The notes below the pieces were generated by a model. It did not search any database, had not been told where the DNA came from, and saw nothing but the letters and a program-made list of their open reading frames with translations. The position numbers were made by a program, and so were the translations under genes. Source: an uncultured bacterium (GTDB taxonomy: Bacteria > Cyanobacteriota > Vampirovibrionia > Gastranaerophilales > Gastranaerophilaceae). From it: a stretch of 64,000 nucleotides of DNA. The first letter of the stretch is position 1. Each line of letters opens with the position of its first letter. The stretch covers positions 1-64,000 of the forward strand of contig CADAYE010000007.1 in NCBI GenBank assembly GCA_902792085.1. Direction: 5' to 3'. Positions 36,266 through 46,162 of this stretch are shown here, one piece after another.

Positions 36266-37822
36266 ATGGGTTTTACCGTCAGTTCAAAAAATAATGAGCA
36301 AACCTTTAATGATAAAAAAGTTGTTTATATAAGTTCAAAATCGGGTTACGATTTTCAAATTAAAACGGATTTTGATTTTATATTGGGAGTACAATATGAC
36401 CAAAGTACTAATAAATGCAGACTTGTAAATAAGTATAAATACCCGCAGTTCAGGTTTAAAGGGGAAGTATTACCTGAAAAAATGATTATTGATAAAGTCT
36501 GCAAAATTATGATAGACGGAAGTGATGATTATATAACAATCAAAGTCGGTGAACCTGTTCAAACAGTTGAACAAACGCAGAAAAGTAACGTAATTCACTC
36601 TGATATAAACAGTGTAAAATCCGAAATTGAAACTGAAAGAGTGAAAATTGTAAAAGAAGTTTCTTCAACGGTTAGTACACTCAAGCGCAAAATTTCAATA
36701 AATTCAAAATTGGGTATTTTGCTTCATTTGGGTATGTTAATAAGTTCGTTTATTTGCGCTTTCGGAATTTCAAATTATCTTATGGGTATTCCGTTGAGTT
36801 ATGACGGTACAACCGTTCAGATTCCAATGAATGCAAAACTTGTTGTATTTTATGCGTTTATTGTTTATTCTGTCGGGAGCATGTTAAAGCAGGGTATGTT
36901 TTTATATATGCAGAGGAAAGCAGGTTGTGACACTTCGACGCCTGTTTTGGTCGAAAAACTTATGATAGGTTTGTCTTTAACATTTTTTGTTGCAATTTAT
37001 TTGATAAATCTGCTTTATTATATTTCAGGAAAAAATATGGCATTTTTTGCGATATTTATTTCTTTATTCTATGCAGGAACGGTACTGACTCTTGCTTTGG
37101 GTTGCGGTTATTTTAAACACGGCAGTTCCGTTGCAAGAAAAGAACTTGATAAATATGAATACAGAGAAGATTTTGAGCGTGTAATAAAATCTTATCAAAA
37201 CTGGATTGAAAATTTTGCAAATTCTTTGAGTGAAACAAGAGTTTTGAAAATAAAAGATAAGTTACTTAGTCTTCAGATTTGGTCTGCTTTGGAAACGGTT
37301 TTAGGTATTTTAACCGCACCGTTTTTGGCATACGGAGTGTCAAATACTCTTGCAATGTGTTTTCCTGAAGCGGCAGGTTGGATGAGAATAGGTGGTTTAA
37401 GATTTAGCCCGATATTTCTTGTGCTTGCAACATTTTTGATTATTTTTGCATTCTTTTCATTTGTAAGCGCATTTACTACAATGAAAAAAATCGGGGCATC
37501 TGATATTATAAAGCAGGACGGATTTAGTAATTACCTTTCTCATGGGGTAGAAATTTACGGTCTTGAGGGTGTAAAAAGACTTGATGCGGAGATGCGCAGA
37601 TATATTCTTGTCGGTTTAGCGATAATTTTAATAGAATTTTCAATGAATATTTCATATTTTACTCAGGAAATCGGCTCTGATATGAAAGGTTTATTTATAA
37701 GTTGTGTTGCCGCACTTGTTCCGACAGCACTTTTGATAGCAGAAACAATAATTTTGTCGCATACAAGATTTGAAATTCACGCATCGGAAGAACTAATTGC
37801 AAGGATAGACAGAGAAGAATGA
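36266..37822 (+). CDS. Polytopic membrane protein of the envelope operon
   Basis: The 518-residue protein starts at 36266 with AAAGGAG 5 bp before ATG; an earlier frame start at 36245 overlaps the previous gene. Residues 1-90 form a soluble beta-rich domain; a charged helix follows, then about eight hydrophobic segments in two blocks split by a long soluble helix (KELDKYEYREDFERVIKSYQ). The last codons overlap the next ATG (ATGA). No family recognised. With two TonB-like proteins downstream it might supply the membrane part of an energised complex, as ExbB/TolQ do, but its sequence does not match those families. Confidence 0.6.
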   Translation: MGFTVSSKNNEQTFNDKKVVYISSKSGYDFQIKTDFDFILGVQYDQSTNKCRLVNKYKYPQFRFKGEVLPEKMIIDKVCKIMIDGSDDYITIKVGEPVQTVEQTQKSNVIHSDINSVKSEIETERVKIVKEVSSTVSTLKRKISINSKLGILLHLGMLISSFICAFGISNYLMGIPLSYDGTTVQIPMNAKLVVFYAFIVYSVGSMLKQGMFLYMQRKAGCDTSTPVLVEKLMIGLSLTFFVAIYLINLLYYISGKNMAFFAIFISLFYAGTVLTLALGCGYFKHGSSVARKELDKYEYREDFERVIKSYQNWIENFANSLSETRVLKIKDKLLSLQIWSALETVLGILTAPFLAYGVSNTLAMCFPEAAGWMRIGGLRFSPIFLVLATFLIIFAFFSFVSAFTTMKKIGASDIIKQDGFSNYLSHGVEIYGLEGVKRLDAEMRRYILVGLAIILIEFSMNISYFTQEIGSDMKGLFISCVAALVPTALLIAETIILSHTRFEIHASEELIARIDREE

Positions 37823-38937
37823 CATATAAATCAATAATACAAATATTGCTCATACTTGCAATCATATCAACCGTTTGTATAAGCATTATCAAACCTAAAA
37901 TGCACGAACCTGTTATGGTTTTAAATTCGCAGTTTAGTGTTGAACATGATGATGGTGTAAATATTGATGAACAAAATATTGCAGTTCTTGTTCAGGATAC
38001 TCCGGTTGACGGCGGAAATAGTGTCGAAGTCCAAAACGAGGGCGGAATAAATTTTGTTGAACCAAAAGTTGAAGATTTTTCTCCTTTGAGTTTCAGTAAC
38101 ACAAAAACAACAACTCAAAATACTGCAAATATCCAGAATACAGGGAATATTCAAAATACAAAAAGCCAAAATGTAAGTAATGTCGGGATAAAAAATAATA
38201 ATACAAATGTAAAAACTACACCTGTCAAAACGGTAAATAATACCGTTAAACCGGCACAAACAAAAGTAAATACTCAACCCGTTGCATCTAATAAGCCGAT
38301 AAAAACGATTGCCGAAAAGCCTAAAATTGATTTGAATAAAATTGTAAATAATAATCAAAAAATTATAAATACTCCGTCTGTGCCATCATCTGCGCCTGTC
38401 AGAGCAGACAGTCTGCCAAGCGTAAATACCACTGTTGCGGCAACAAAACCTCAGCCTTCTCAAACACCGAGTCAAAAACAAACAACGCAGACACCACCGA
38501 TTAGAGTTGCAACCCAAACAACTTCAACTCCGTCAAAACCTGTTACCGTAAAGGCTGAAACAAAACCTGTTGTTTTAACGGCGAAAGAAGAGGAAATTGC
38601 ATGGAATAAATGGCGTTCCAATCTTAATAACCAAATTATGAAAGATTCAAAACTCCCGACTATGCCAAACGGTATAATTTTCAAATACAAATTTACGGTC
38701 GATAAATACGGAAAAGTTTCAAATGTTCAAACTTCTTCTACAACTCCGGGATATACTCCTTATGCAATTCAGTTTATTGCTCCTGTAATAAGAAGTTATC
38801 AGGGCAGAGCGATTTTGAATTTCCCGACAGGTTCGAATAGGACATCAACAGAGGTATCGGGTGCGTGGAAAATTTCAAGTAACTCAAAACTTTCAACTCC
38901 CGATGATTATCATGATATAGAAAAAATTAAAAGATAG
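37819..38937 (+). CDS. TonB-like periplasm-spanning protein 1
   Basis: The 372-residue protein is coupled to the gene before (4-bp overlap). One N-terminal transmembrane segment (5-25), a long Thr/Asn/Pro/Gln-rich spacer (about 60-255) and a C-terminal globular domain (about 265-350: IIFKYKFTVDKYGKVSNV, GRAILNFPTGS) give the layout of TonB/TolA proteins. Such proteins pass inner-membrane energy to outer-membrane partners. No ExbB/ExbD pair is in the window. The assignment is by architecture. Confidence 0.65.
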   Translation: MTYKSIIQILLILAIISTVCISIIKPKMHEPVMVLNSQFSVEHDDGVNIDEQNIAVLVQDTPVDGGNSVEVQNEGGINFVEPKVEDFSPLSFSNTKTTTQNTANIQNTGNIQNTKSQNVSNVGIKNNNTNVKTTPVKTVNNTVKPAQTKVNTQPVASNKPIKTIAEKPKIDLNKIVNNNQKIINTPSVPSSAPVRADSLPSVNTTVAATKPQPSQTPSQKQTTQTPPIRVATQTTSTPSKPVTVKAETKPVVLTAKEEEIAWNKWRSNLNNQIMKDSKLPTMPNGIIFKYKFTVDKYGKVSNVQTSSTTPGYTPYAIQFIAPVIRSYQGRAILNFPTGSNRTSTEVSGAWKISSNSKLSTPDDYHDIEKIKR

Positions 38938-38945
38938 GAAAGATA

Positions 38946-40136
38946 ATGTTTAAGTGTAGCGAATGTGGTACTGAATACGAAATTGCCCCAAAATATTGCG
39001 ATTGCGGAAACGATATTTTTATAAATGTTGAACCGGAAGAAGATTTTGAAGTTCAGGAAATAGAAGATTTTGAAGAAGAAATTAAAACTCCAAAGCACAG
39101 AAATTTCAGAAAAAAATCTTTTTCTCCTGTAAGTATTGGAATTTTTGCGTTTTGTATAATTTTATCACTTTTAGTTCTTTTTGTAATAGGTAATCCCAAA
39201 AAAGATTTGACAACTCAAAAAACAGAAACAAAGGTTCAGGAGAAAATTGAAATTCCGACAGTTGATTCTTATTGGGATAATACTGTGGTAAAAATTGCGC
39301 AAAAGGAAGAACCTCAACCTCAAAAAGAAGAAAACATTTTAGATAAAATAGTTCAGCAAATCGCTCCTGTGGAACAACCCCAAAAAGAAACAAAACCTGC
39401 GCCTGTTGCTCAAACGAAAAAGACCGTACAAACAACTCAAAAAACTGTTCAGAAGCCAAAAGTACAGCAGCAGAAAACTGCTCAGATGACAAAAACTCAA
39501 ACTGCAAAGCCAAAGCAAACAACTTCAAAAACTTCGTCAAATACTGCTAATAATCAGCAAGTAATGACTTTTGGTGATTTAACAAATAAAATCAGAAACC
39601 AGTATTCTCAATCACAAACTCAAGCACAAAAACAAACACAAACGACTCACAGCAATACTCCTGTGAAATCTGCTCCGATTCCGCAGACTGCCATAACTAC
39701 ACCAAAAACAACACAAACACAGTCACAAACCCAAACATTAAAAGCACCTGTTCAGACTCAAAGTCAAACCCAAACAAAACCTGTGGCTGCACAAAACCAA
39801 GTTATTGCAAAGACTCCTTCCAAAACTCAGGCGCAGTTAAAACAGGAACTATCTTCTTATAAATCTGGCTTGAGAAATACTATTGGCAGAAAAATAGATT
39901 TTACAAGAGTAATTGGTGACGGGGAATGTGTTTTGTCTTTCAAAGTCAATTCAAACGGCAGACTGACTTCAAAAGCATTTACAAAACAATCCTCAAATAT
40001 TACTCTCAATGATGCGGCTTTCAATGCACTAAATACCACTACAAGTTATAATCCGCCCCCTGAGGCTTACAAAGGTGAAACTTTGAGATTAACAATAAAA
40101 TTCTATAACGGGAATTTTGAAATTTCGCTTAATTAA
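38946..40136 (+). CDS. TonB-like protein 2 with N-terminal zinc ribbon
   Basis: The 396-residue protein starts with a zinc ribbon, FKCSECGTEYEIAPKYCDCG (Cys4, Cys7, Cys18, Cys20). An acidic stretch follows, then a transmembrane segment (about 63-82), a 200-residue Gln/Thr/Lys/Pro-rich spacer, and a TonB-like C-terminal domain (ECVLSFKVNSNGRLTSKAFT, LRLTIKFYNG). A cytoplasmic zinc ribbon on a TonB-like protein is unusual. It is 8 bp after TonB-like protein 1, last gene of the operon. The spacer is built of repetitive CAAAC-type DNA. Confidence 0.65.
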   Translation: MFKCSECGTEYEIAPKYCDCGNDIFINVEPEEDFEVQEIEDFEEEIKTPKHRNFRKKSFSPVSIGIFAFCIILSLLVLFVIGNPKKDLTTQKTETKVQEKIEIPTVDSYWDNTVVKIAQKEEPQPQKEENILDKIVQQIAPVEQPQKETKPAPVAQTKKTVQTTQKTVQKPKVQQQKTAQMTKTQTAKPKQTTSKTSSNTANNQQVMTFGDLTNKIRNQYSQSQTQAQKQTQTTHSNTPVKSAPIPQTAITTPKTTQTQSQTQTLKAPVQTQSQTQTKPVAAQNQVIAKTPSKTQAQLKQELSSYKSGLRNTIGRKIDFTRVIGDGECVLSFKVNSNGRLTSKAFTKQSSNITLNDAAFNALNTTTSYNPPPEAYKGETLRLTIKFYNGNFEISLN

Positions 40137-40480
40137 AATTCTTCGACATGGTATTTGTCCATGAGTTTATTTTTTTCGTGGTGTGATATTGCTATTCCCG
40201 AACACAGACCAATAATTGCGCCTAAACATGATTTGAGAGCAAGTGACAGCTTTTTGGAATTTTGGGATAATCCAATTCCGCAACCGATAAAAAATCCTGC
40301 AACTGTCATAAATATTGAATTTTTGAGTAATGTTTCGGATTGTTTGTTATATTTTTGCACAAACTCATCCGCTCTTTGCCCGCTTATAATGTACGCAGGT
40401 GCAAAACGGGGTTTTGACGGAGTATTTTCGTACTCCAAACGCGCCTTTTTATCCGTATAATTTTGAACCGACAATCTCAT
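40133..40480 (-). CDS. Small membrane protein with glycine-rich hairpin
   Basis: The 115-residue protein has two hydrophobic segments (about 55-72 and 82-100), rich in Gly, after a soluble N-terminal half (YIISGQRADEFVQKYNK). Its C-terminus overlaps the convergent TonB-like gene by 4 bp. An opposite-strand ORF in the same place is a shadow. No family recognised. Confidence 0.6.
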   Translation of the reverse strand: MRLSVQNYTDKKARLEYENTPSKPRFAPAYIISGQRADEFVQKYNKQSETLLKNSIFMTVAGFFIGCGIGLSQNSKKLSLALKSCLGAIIGLCSGIAISHHEKNKLMDKYHVEEF

Positions 40481-40525
40481 GGTACTGTTATTTTAATAAG
40501 ATTAAAATTTTAAAACATCACCCTT

Positions 40526-42115
40526 TTATCCGATAAATTTCGATTTTAAACGATTAAATAATTCGTTTGCGTATTCCATTTTCATTGCTAAATTTAGCGG
40601 AATATAAACAACTAAACAAACAAGAGCGATTAAACTGATTTTCAAAAATTCAAACGGTATTTTTGACAGGTAAACAAATTTGTCATACTGAACCGCACAA
40701 ATCCAGCAAATTACACCTGCGACTACTCCGGCCACGCACATTTTTACCAAATTTATGAACAAAGATTTGTAATCCATTTTCATTTTTCTTGTAATAAAAT
40801 ATCCTAAAACACAGGCATTGAACATAGTTACAAGAGATGTTGAAAGCGTAATTCCACCGATACCAAAGTGCATTTTTGAAATTAAAATCCAGTTTAAAAA
40901 TACTTTTAGAACGATAGATGAAAAAGCAACAGTAAACGGTGTCGCAGAGTCATTAAATGAATAAAAAACTCTTGTTATTGAATCTCTGAACACATACGGA
41001 ATAATTGACACAGACAAAAACCACAAGGCTTCTGTTACCATAAATGTTGCGGTTGCATCAAATTCTCCACGCTCAAAAATTAGTCTTATCGCATCCGTTC
41101 CGACAACCAAAATACCTATAATAATCGGAATTGCGCCGAATAAAAGTACTCCGACACCTTTATTAAAATAATTTTTTATTCCGTCATAATCTTTATCTGC
41201 AACAAGTCTTGCAAAAATCGGAAATAACGGAACCAAAAACGCAGTAACCAAAATTCCTACGGGAAATTGAAAAACTCTGTTAGCGTAGCCTATTGCAGTC
41301 CATGCACCCTCGGAAATTGATGAGGTAAAAAACATATCAACATATATATGCACCTGTCCGACTGTCGAACTCAAAACGGCAGGAAACAAAAGTTCGCCGA
41401 TTTCTTTAAAATGCGGATTATTTACAAATTCAAAATTTGGTTTCAATTTATAACCGAGTTTTCTTATATTCGGGTACTGAATAATAAGTTGTAATACCGC
41501 ACCAACAGTTGTTGCCCATGCAAGCGCATAACCCTTTTGATCATTCGGTACGGCGATTACTATCCCAATAATTGCAAGTGACATAATTATAGGCGACAAA
41601 TTTGGCAGCATGAATTGTTTATAGATAATCAAAATACCGTAATAAATCCCGACAATTCCGCCTATAACAAGCAAAGGTGTCATAATTTGCAAATGAACCG
41701 ATGCAAGATGAACCAATTGTTCCGAACCTCCGGAAATAATCAGTTTCATTATTTGTCGTGGGAAAATATACATCAAAACCGACAATAATACAAAAAATAT
41801 AATCGTTGCCGTCATAAAAGTTGAATACAACTTATTGACAGCTTCTGGCGGTTTTTCTTTTAAGTTCGGTATAAGTTTTGAAAAGATTGCAACTGTTGCA
41901 CTGTGGAATGGTCCGCCGACTCCGCCTAACAGGATTAAAGACAAAGACGGTATTTGATACGCATAGTAATAAGCATCAGATACCATTGATGCGCCATAAT
42001 AGTTGGCAATTATAATATCTCGCACAAACCCGATTAACTTACTGATAATCGTCACCACCATAATAATCCATGCGGCTTTCAAAACACTTGTTGTTTTATC
42101 GGTTTGTGTCGTCAT
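40526..42115 (-). CDS. murJ: Lipid II flippase MurJ (MviN family)
   Basis: The 529-residue protein has 13-14 hydrophobic segments and the MurJ/MviN pattern: FVRDIIIANYYGASMVSDAY near the start, GPFHSATVAIF, FERGEFDATATF and YVFRDSITRVFYSFND. It flips lipid II across the inner membrane for peptidoglycan synthesis. Its start overlaps the end of the SpoIID-like gene upstream by 20 bp, so they are translated from one message. The pairing with a peptidoglycan-acting SpoIID protein is functional. Confidence 0.95.
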   Translation of the reverse strand: MTTQTDKTTSVLKAAWIIMVVTIISKLIGFVRDIIIANYYGASMVSDAYYYAYQIPSLSLILLGGVGGPFHSATVAIFSKLIPNLKEKPPEAVNKLYSTFMTATIIFFVLLSVLMYIFPRQIMKLIISGGSEQLVHLASVHLQIMTPLLVIGGIVGIYYGILIIYKQFMLPNLSPIIMSLAIIGIVIAVPNDQKGYALAWATTVGAVLQLIIQYPNIRKLGYKLKPNFEFVNNPHFKEIGELLFPAVLSSTVGQVHIYVDMFFTSSISEGAWTAIGYANRVFQFPVGILVTAFLVPLFPIFARLVADKDYDGIKNYFNKGVGVLLFGAIPIIIGILVVGTDAIRLIFERGEFDATATFMVTEALWFLSVSIIPYVFRDSITRVFYSFNDSATPFTVAFSSIVLKVFLNWILISKMHFGIGGITLSTSLVTMFNACVLGYFITRKMKMDYKSLFINLVKMCVAGVVAGVICWICAVQYDKFVYLSKIPFEFLKISLIALVCLVVYIPLNLAMKMEYANELFNRLKSKFIG

Positions 42116-43799
42116 TGTTTCCTGCTACTTCCACATACAATCTCATTCCGCCTGTTGTGTTTATGTATGACGGATATGTAAATGTTATCGTATTCATTCC
42201 GTTTTGTAAATATTGCCCTAAATCTATGCGGTTAAAGCGTTCTTTTTTATTCAGTCTGATTGCTTCATAAATCCCGTTTATTGTCAGGTCAATATAATCA
42301 AGTTTGTACCTGTTATCAATAACCAAAATTCCCGTTCCGTTTTTGGTGTAAAAAGTTTGAGTTTTTTTGTTTTCGGGTGCTTTAGAGGTTAAATAAATTG
42401 GTTCTGTTGAAAGGGCTATTCCCTGATAATAGTGTTTCAAAATTTCTTCAAAAGATTTGTGCAGGTGTGTTGCCATATAACCCGCACCGTATTGGCTCAT
42501 ACCGACTCCGTGTCCGTAACCTCCGCCATATATCTTAATTTTTATAAGATTACCATCAATATCATGTTCTTCTTTAATTACAAAATTGGCACTTGGCAGT
42601 GCTTTGCCGTTAACCGTAAAAAGTCTGCGGATGACAAGTTCCTTTTCAACAGTATAATGAACTAAGCCCGTATGGATTTCCATTTGCATCACTTTACCGG
42701 AAACTCCGCGTCTGATGACTTTTAAACCCGTAATTTTATCAATAATTTCGCCTCTGCTTACAGACGGATGAACAAAACCGGCATCACTTTGGGCAGCAAT
42801 ATGATTTTGCACCTCCGTTTGCAATTCTTCAGGTGTCCATTCTCTTTCCCAACGAAAATAAGAGGATTTATTATCAAAAGTCTTTGGTTTTGTTGTGTAA
42901 AAATTCAGTGCATCTTCTTCATTTTCAAGTGTACCAAAATTTTCGTTATCCGGAACTCCACGCAGATATTGTTTTGGCTGAGCAGGGAAAATTTTTGTTT
43001 TCGGATCGGAAAAAGCGTTATGATAACTTTCTGTGTATCCGCCTGCAGTTGAAGAATACAGAGCAAGTATCATTTCACCGTCATAAGTTGCAACAATTCC
43101 TTTTGTTTGTTCAACTGCTTTATCAGACAACTCTTTTTCCGTATTTGCCCCAAAATATACCTGACTTGCAACAGAATCTACAACATCATAATTGGGGTTG
43201 GCTTTTACTCTTGGTGTTAATACATAATTTCTTGCCGCTACTGCCTGTGCTTTGAGTGCTTCAAGTCCGAAATGAACAGGCATCTCATTTGGTACAACTC
43301 CTTTTAAATATTCTTCAACTGGTAAAGAATTTACTATGTGAAAATAGCCCTCTTTGGGGCATATAAGTTCAATCTGACCTCTGTATTGTGCGTCTTTACC
43401 GGCTCGTTTTAAATCTTTTATCCCGATAAAACCGTAATCGGATTTGAAAATTATTGGTCCTGATACTTTTGCTAAGACATTATTATTGCTGTCTTTTAAT
43501 ACAAAAATTTTGCCGACCATAGAAATATTAACCTGATTATTGCCGTCAAAAGTGTTTATATAGTTCTTGTTATTGTAAACTTCGTATTCCCCTGTCCCGT
43601 AAACAGAAACATTATTCCACAGATAATTTGAAAAGTTTTGGTTCCCTATACCTACTCTTACGGTTTTTCCGTTATTAAAATTCTGTGTTTTAAAAGAATC
43701 AATTATTTTATTAATTTCATTTGAATTGTCTGCGTAATTTGCGGATACGGGACAAATACATAGCCCTAAAATTAAAATAATTAAGCCTAATCTTTTCAT
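42096..43799 (-). CDS. SpoIID/LytB-domain protein (peptidoglycan glycan-strand hydrolase or amidase enhancer)
   Basis: The protein of about 567 residues starts at 43799 (MKRLGLIILILGLCICPVSA, signal peptide). Key motifs are LPVEEYLKGVVPNEMP with the catalytic-type Glu, EALKAQAVAARNYVL and GYGHGVGMSQYGAG, all typical of SpoIID. An N-terminal SPOR-like/beta region precedes and an extra beta domain follows. SpoIID proteins cut denuded glycan strands; in Gram-negative relatives they act in division or wall turnover. A TATAAT box six bases before ATG and no SD suggest a leaderless mRNA. murJ overlaps its end. Confidence 0.9.
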   Translation of the reverse strand: MKRLGLIILILGLCICPVSANYADNSNEINKIIDSFKTQNFNNGKTVRVGIGNQNFSNYLWNNVSVYGTGEYEVYNNKNYINTFDGNNQVNISMVGKIFVLKDSNNNVLAKVSGPIIFKSDYGFIGIKDLKRAGKDAQYRGQIELICPKEGYFHIVNSLPVEEYLKGVVPNEMPVHFGLEALKAQAVAARNYVLTPRVKANPNYDVVDSVASQVYFGANTEKELSDKAVEQTKGIVATYDGEMILALYSSTAGGYTESYHNAFSDPKTKIFPAQPKQYLRGVPDNENFGTLENEEDALNFYTTKPKTFDNKSSYFRWEREWTPEELQTEVQNHIAAQSDAGFVHPSVSRGEIIDKITGLKVIRRGVSGKVMQMEIHTGLVHYTVEKELVIRRLFTVNGKALPSANFVIKEEHDIDGNLIKIKIYGGGYGHGVGMSQYGAGYMATHLHKSFEEILKHYYQGIALSTEPIYLTSKAPENKKTQTFYTKNGTGILVIDNRYKLDYIDLTINGIYEAIRLNKKERFNRIDLGQYLQNGMNTITFTYPSYINTTGGMRLYVEVAGNNDDTNR

Positions 43800-43835
43800 A
43801 TTTTTATTATATAACAAATTTGCGATATAAAGTTA

Positions 43836-44066
43836 TCAGATATTTTCTGTTACTTTATATAATTTTTGATAAAATGTTTCTGTTTTATCAAGTAAATGTA
43901 CTGTTTTATGTCGTAGAATATCTACAAGAGGAATTAAGCAAGCACTTTCGTCATCAGTTGCATTTTCGTGAACAATTTTCATTATTTGGACAAAATACAC
44001 AATTTCTTCCGACAAATTTCTTATATTTTCAAATCTTTTAAATAAATTTTCTAATTCTTTATTCAT
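43836..44066 (-). CDS. Small helical protein, homologous to the one at 49659-49862
   Basis: The 76-residue protein begins at 44066, where AAAGGA lies 7 bp before ATG. It is all-helical. Its middle (DDESACLIPLVDILRHK) aligns with TESTAILYPLLKITRK of the small protein at 49659-49862. Both are divergent from a small DNA-binding protein gene. The function is unknown; a regulatory or antitoxin-like role is possible. Confidence 0.6.
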   Translation of the reverse strand: MNKELENLFKRFENIRNLSEEIVYFVQIMKIVHENATDDESACLIPLVDILRHKTVHLLDKTETFYQKLYKVTENI

Positions 44067-44171
44067 TAACAATCCTTTTTAATAATAAAAGTATTTTAAT
44101 ACATAATATAACTATAATTACAAATATTATAACCATTAGAATAAATTTTATCAATATAATAAAATTTGATT

Positions 44172-44390
44172 ATGAAGAAAAATGAAGATTTAATAACTAT
44201 AGGCGAAGCGATACGCATAGAGCGTCTCAGACGCCACCTTTCACAAGAACAGTTCGCAGAAATAGCGAATATGACAAATTTTCAACATCTTGGCAGAATT
44301 GAAAAAGGTGACATAGATATGCGTACATCTACCTTATTAAAAATCCTTAGAGCCTTAAATTTAAAATTAGAAGATTTAATTAAGTTATAG
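44172..44390 (+). CDS. XRE-family HTH transcriptional regulator
   Basis: The 72-residue protein is essentially one lambda-repressor-type HTH: IGEAIRIERLRRHLSQEQFA, then NFQHLGRIEKGDIDMR, and LLKILRALNLKLEDLIKL. The ATG at 44172 follows a TAAAAT box by six bases, so a leaderless message is likely. It is divergent from a small helical protein gene and convergent with an efflux pump gene, either of which it may regulate. Confidence 0.85.
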   Translation: MKKNEDLITIGEAIRIERLRRHLSQEQFAEIANMTNFQHLGRIEKGDIDMRTSTLLKILRALNLKLEDLIKL

Positions 44391-44393
44391 GTT

Positions 44394-45950
44394 TTATGAT
44401 TTTTTGCAATTTTCTTGCATAAGTAGAAGCAGTGGAATAATTATAAAACTCGCAAGGGCAAAAATTCTGAATGTATCAATAAAAGCCCATAGAGTAGATT
44501 GCTCCAAAAGGGCAAAATGCATCTGTTTTAATGCCATATAATTAGCCGTACCAATATCAACATATTGAGCCATGTGCATGGTCGCCTCATGAACTCTCTG
44601 CGCAAAAACAGGGTTTAAGTCATTTAAGTACCCCACCATCATATTTTGGTGCATTTGCGAAAATCTGGATAAACAGGTTGTAGCAATAGATGTTCCAAAT
44701 GATGCCCCCAAATTTTTCATCAGGTTTTGTAAAGAACTTCCCATTGTCAAATCTTCTTTTCTCAAAGTTGCACAGGAAAGATTTATAACAGGAGTCATTG
44801 ACATAACCATACCTGTTCCGTATAAAAAGTTTGGCAAAAATACATTCGCAAGTGATATTTGCATATTTAATAATCCAAACAACAGACCGCCGACCCCGAT
44901 AAGAATTAAACCAATAAAGCATGAAACTTTTTCAGGCACTCTGCCTGTTGTAATAACGAGTATAAAAAGTCCCGCTAAACTACCCAAACCTCTCGGTAAC
45001 ATTGATACTCCACCTAAAAATGCGCTGTATCCGAGCAATCCTTGCAACATTGACGGTAAAAGCATTGCAGAAGCAATTAAAACAAACAACAACACCATTT
45101 GAATCAATGTCCCAAACAAAAAGTTCATGTCTTTTAACAATCTTAAATTGAGCAGCGGGTCTTTTTTATTCTTAAATTGGGTATAGAAAAACAAAATACC
45201 TGAGGTTGTTGAAATACCCATTAACCAACAAACCCAAGTTGCATCAAACCACCCTGCATCGTTACCTTTGTCCAATACTACCTGCAATAATAATATCCAA
45301 ACAACAAGCAATCCAAATGCAAAAAAATCCATTTTTGCATCTTTTTGTTTTTTTGCATAAGGCGGGTCTTTAATTAATTTGACTAATGATATTGCACAAA
45401 CAAGTCCAATCGGGCAATTTATCAAAAAAATCCACGGCCATGACCAATTTTCAGTCAGCCAGCCCCCGATTACAGGTCCTATAATAGGGGCGATTACAAA
45501 AGCAAAACCGTACAATGACATTGCTTTTCCCCATTCTTTCTGAGGAAAAATTTCCATCATAATCGCCTGAACCAAAGGTAATATCGCACCTCCGCCTATA
45601 CCCTGCAAAAATCTTGAAACAATAATCATAGGCATAGAACGGGAAAGCCCGCATAACATTGATGCTACAGTAAATAAAATTATACTGAATATAAAATACT
45701 TTTTTCTTCCGAATACTTTACAAAAATACCCGATTGCAGGAATAATAACCGAACTTGCCACAAGATAACTTGTAACAATCCATGTTGATTCGTTTCTGCT
45801 TATTGAAATTGTCCCTGCAATATATGGTAAAGCAACATTTGCAATAGTTTCATTAAGCGCAAATAGAAATGCCGCAGTAACAAGAGGAATTGTGACAAGC
45901 CACGGGTTAACAGAAGGCTCCTGCCCTTCTTCCGCTATTATACTATCCAC
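44394..45950 (-). CDS. DHA2-family (EmrB/QacA-type) drug efflux MFS transporter
   Basis: The 518-residue protein has 14 hydrophobic segments and DHA2 motifs: LNETIANVALPYIAGTI (motif D1-like), SYLVASSVIIPAIGYF, FGRKKYF (motif A) and SRFLQGIGGGAILPLVQAIM (motif B/C). It exports drugs or bile-type compounds by proton antiport. The start is GTG at 45950 with AGGAAGG in front. EmrA and TolC partners are not in the window. A 14-bp palindrome at 46007 may be the operator. Confidence 0.92.
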   Translation of the reverse strand: MDSIIAEEGQEPSVNPWLVTIPLVTAAFLFALNETIANVALPYIAGTISISRNESTWIVTSYLVASSVIIPAIGYFCKVFGRKKYFIFSIILFTVASMLCGLSRSMPMIIVSRFLQGIGGGAILPLVQAIMMEIFPQKEWGKAMSLYGFAFVIAPIIGPVIGGWLTENWSWPWIFLINCPIGLVCAISLVKLIKDPPYAKKQKDAKMDFFAFGLLVVWILLLQVVLDKGNDAGWFDATWVCWLMGISTTSGILFFYTQFKNKKDPLLNLRLLKDMNFLFGTLIQMVLLFVLIASAMLLPSMLQGLLGYSAFLGGVSMLPRGLGSLAGLFILVITTGRVPEKVSCFIGLILIGVGGLLFGLLNMQISLANVFLPNFLYGTGMVMSMTPVINLSCATLRKEDLTMGSSLQNLMKNLGASFGTSIATTCLSRFSQMHQNMMVGYLNDLNPVFAQRVHEATMHMAQYVDIGTANYMALKQMHFALLEQSTLWAFIDTFRIFALASFIIIPLLLLMQENCKKS

Positions 45951-46006
45951 AAAAATCCTTCCTGTAAGGGAAACTAAGTCAATTTTACTTAATTCCGATA
46001 ATAACT

Positions 46007-46020
46007 GTTCATTTATGAAC
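46007..46020. promoter_or_regulatory. Perfect 14-bp palindrome upstream of the efflux pump gene
   Basis: GTTCATTTATGAAC reads the same on both strands apart from its two central bases and lies 57 bp before the GTG start, in the size range of a TetR/MarR-type operator. No such regulator gene is adjacent. Confidence 0.4.
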
Positions 46021-46120
46021 CAAAATAAAATACCTTACTAAAACTATCTTATTGTGTTAAAGAAAAATTTTCAAGAAAAAAAATAAGGTAACTATATACA
46101 ATGTTACAGTAAATATGTCT

Positions 46121-46162
46121 GTCATTGCGAGGAGGAAATGGCTTTCCGACGAAGCAATCCAG
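46121..46162. repeat. REP-like element, CATTGCGAGG family
   Basis: GTCATTGCGAGGAGG near one end and CCGACGAAGCAATCC at the other can pair (CATTGC/GCAATC). The pattern is known from repeats in several unrelated bacterial genomes. Only one copy is in the window. Confidence 0.55.

Noticed and set aside
40155-40460. Plus-strand ORF opposite the small membrane protein
   Set aside because: The minus-strand reading gives a coherent membrane protein; the plus ORF overlaps it completely.
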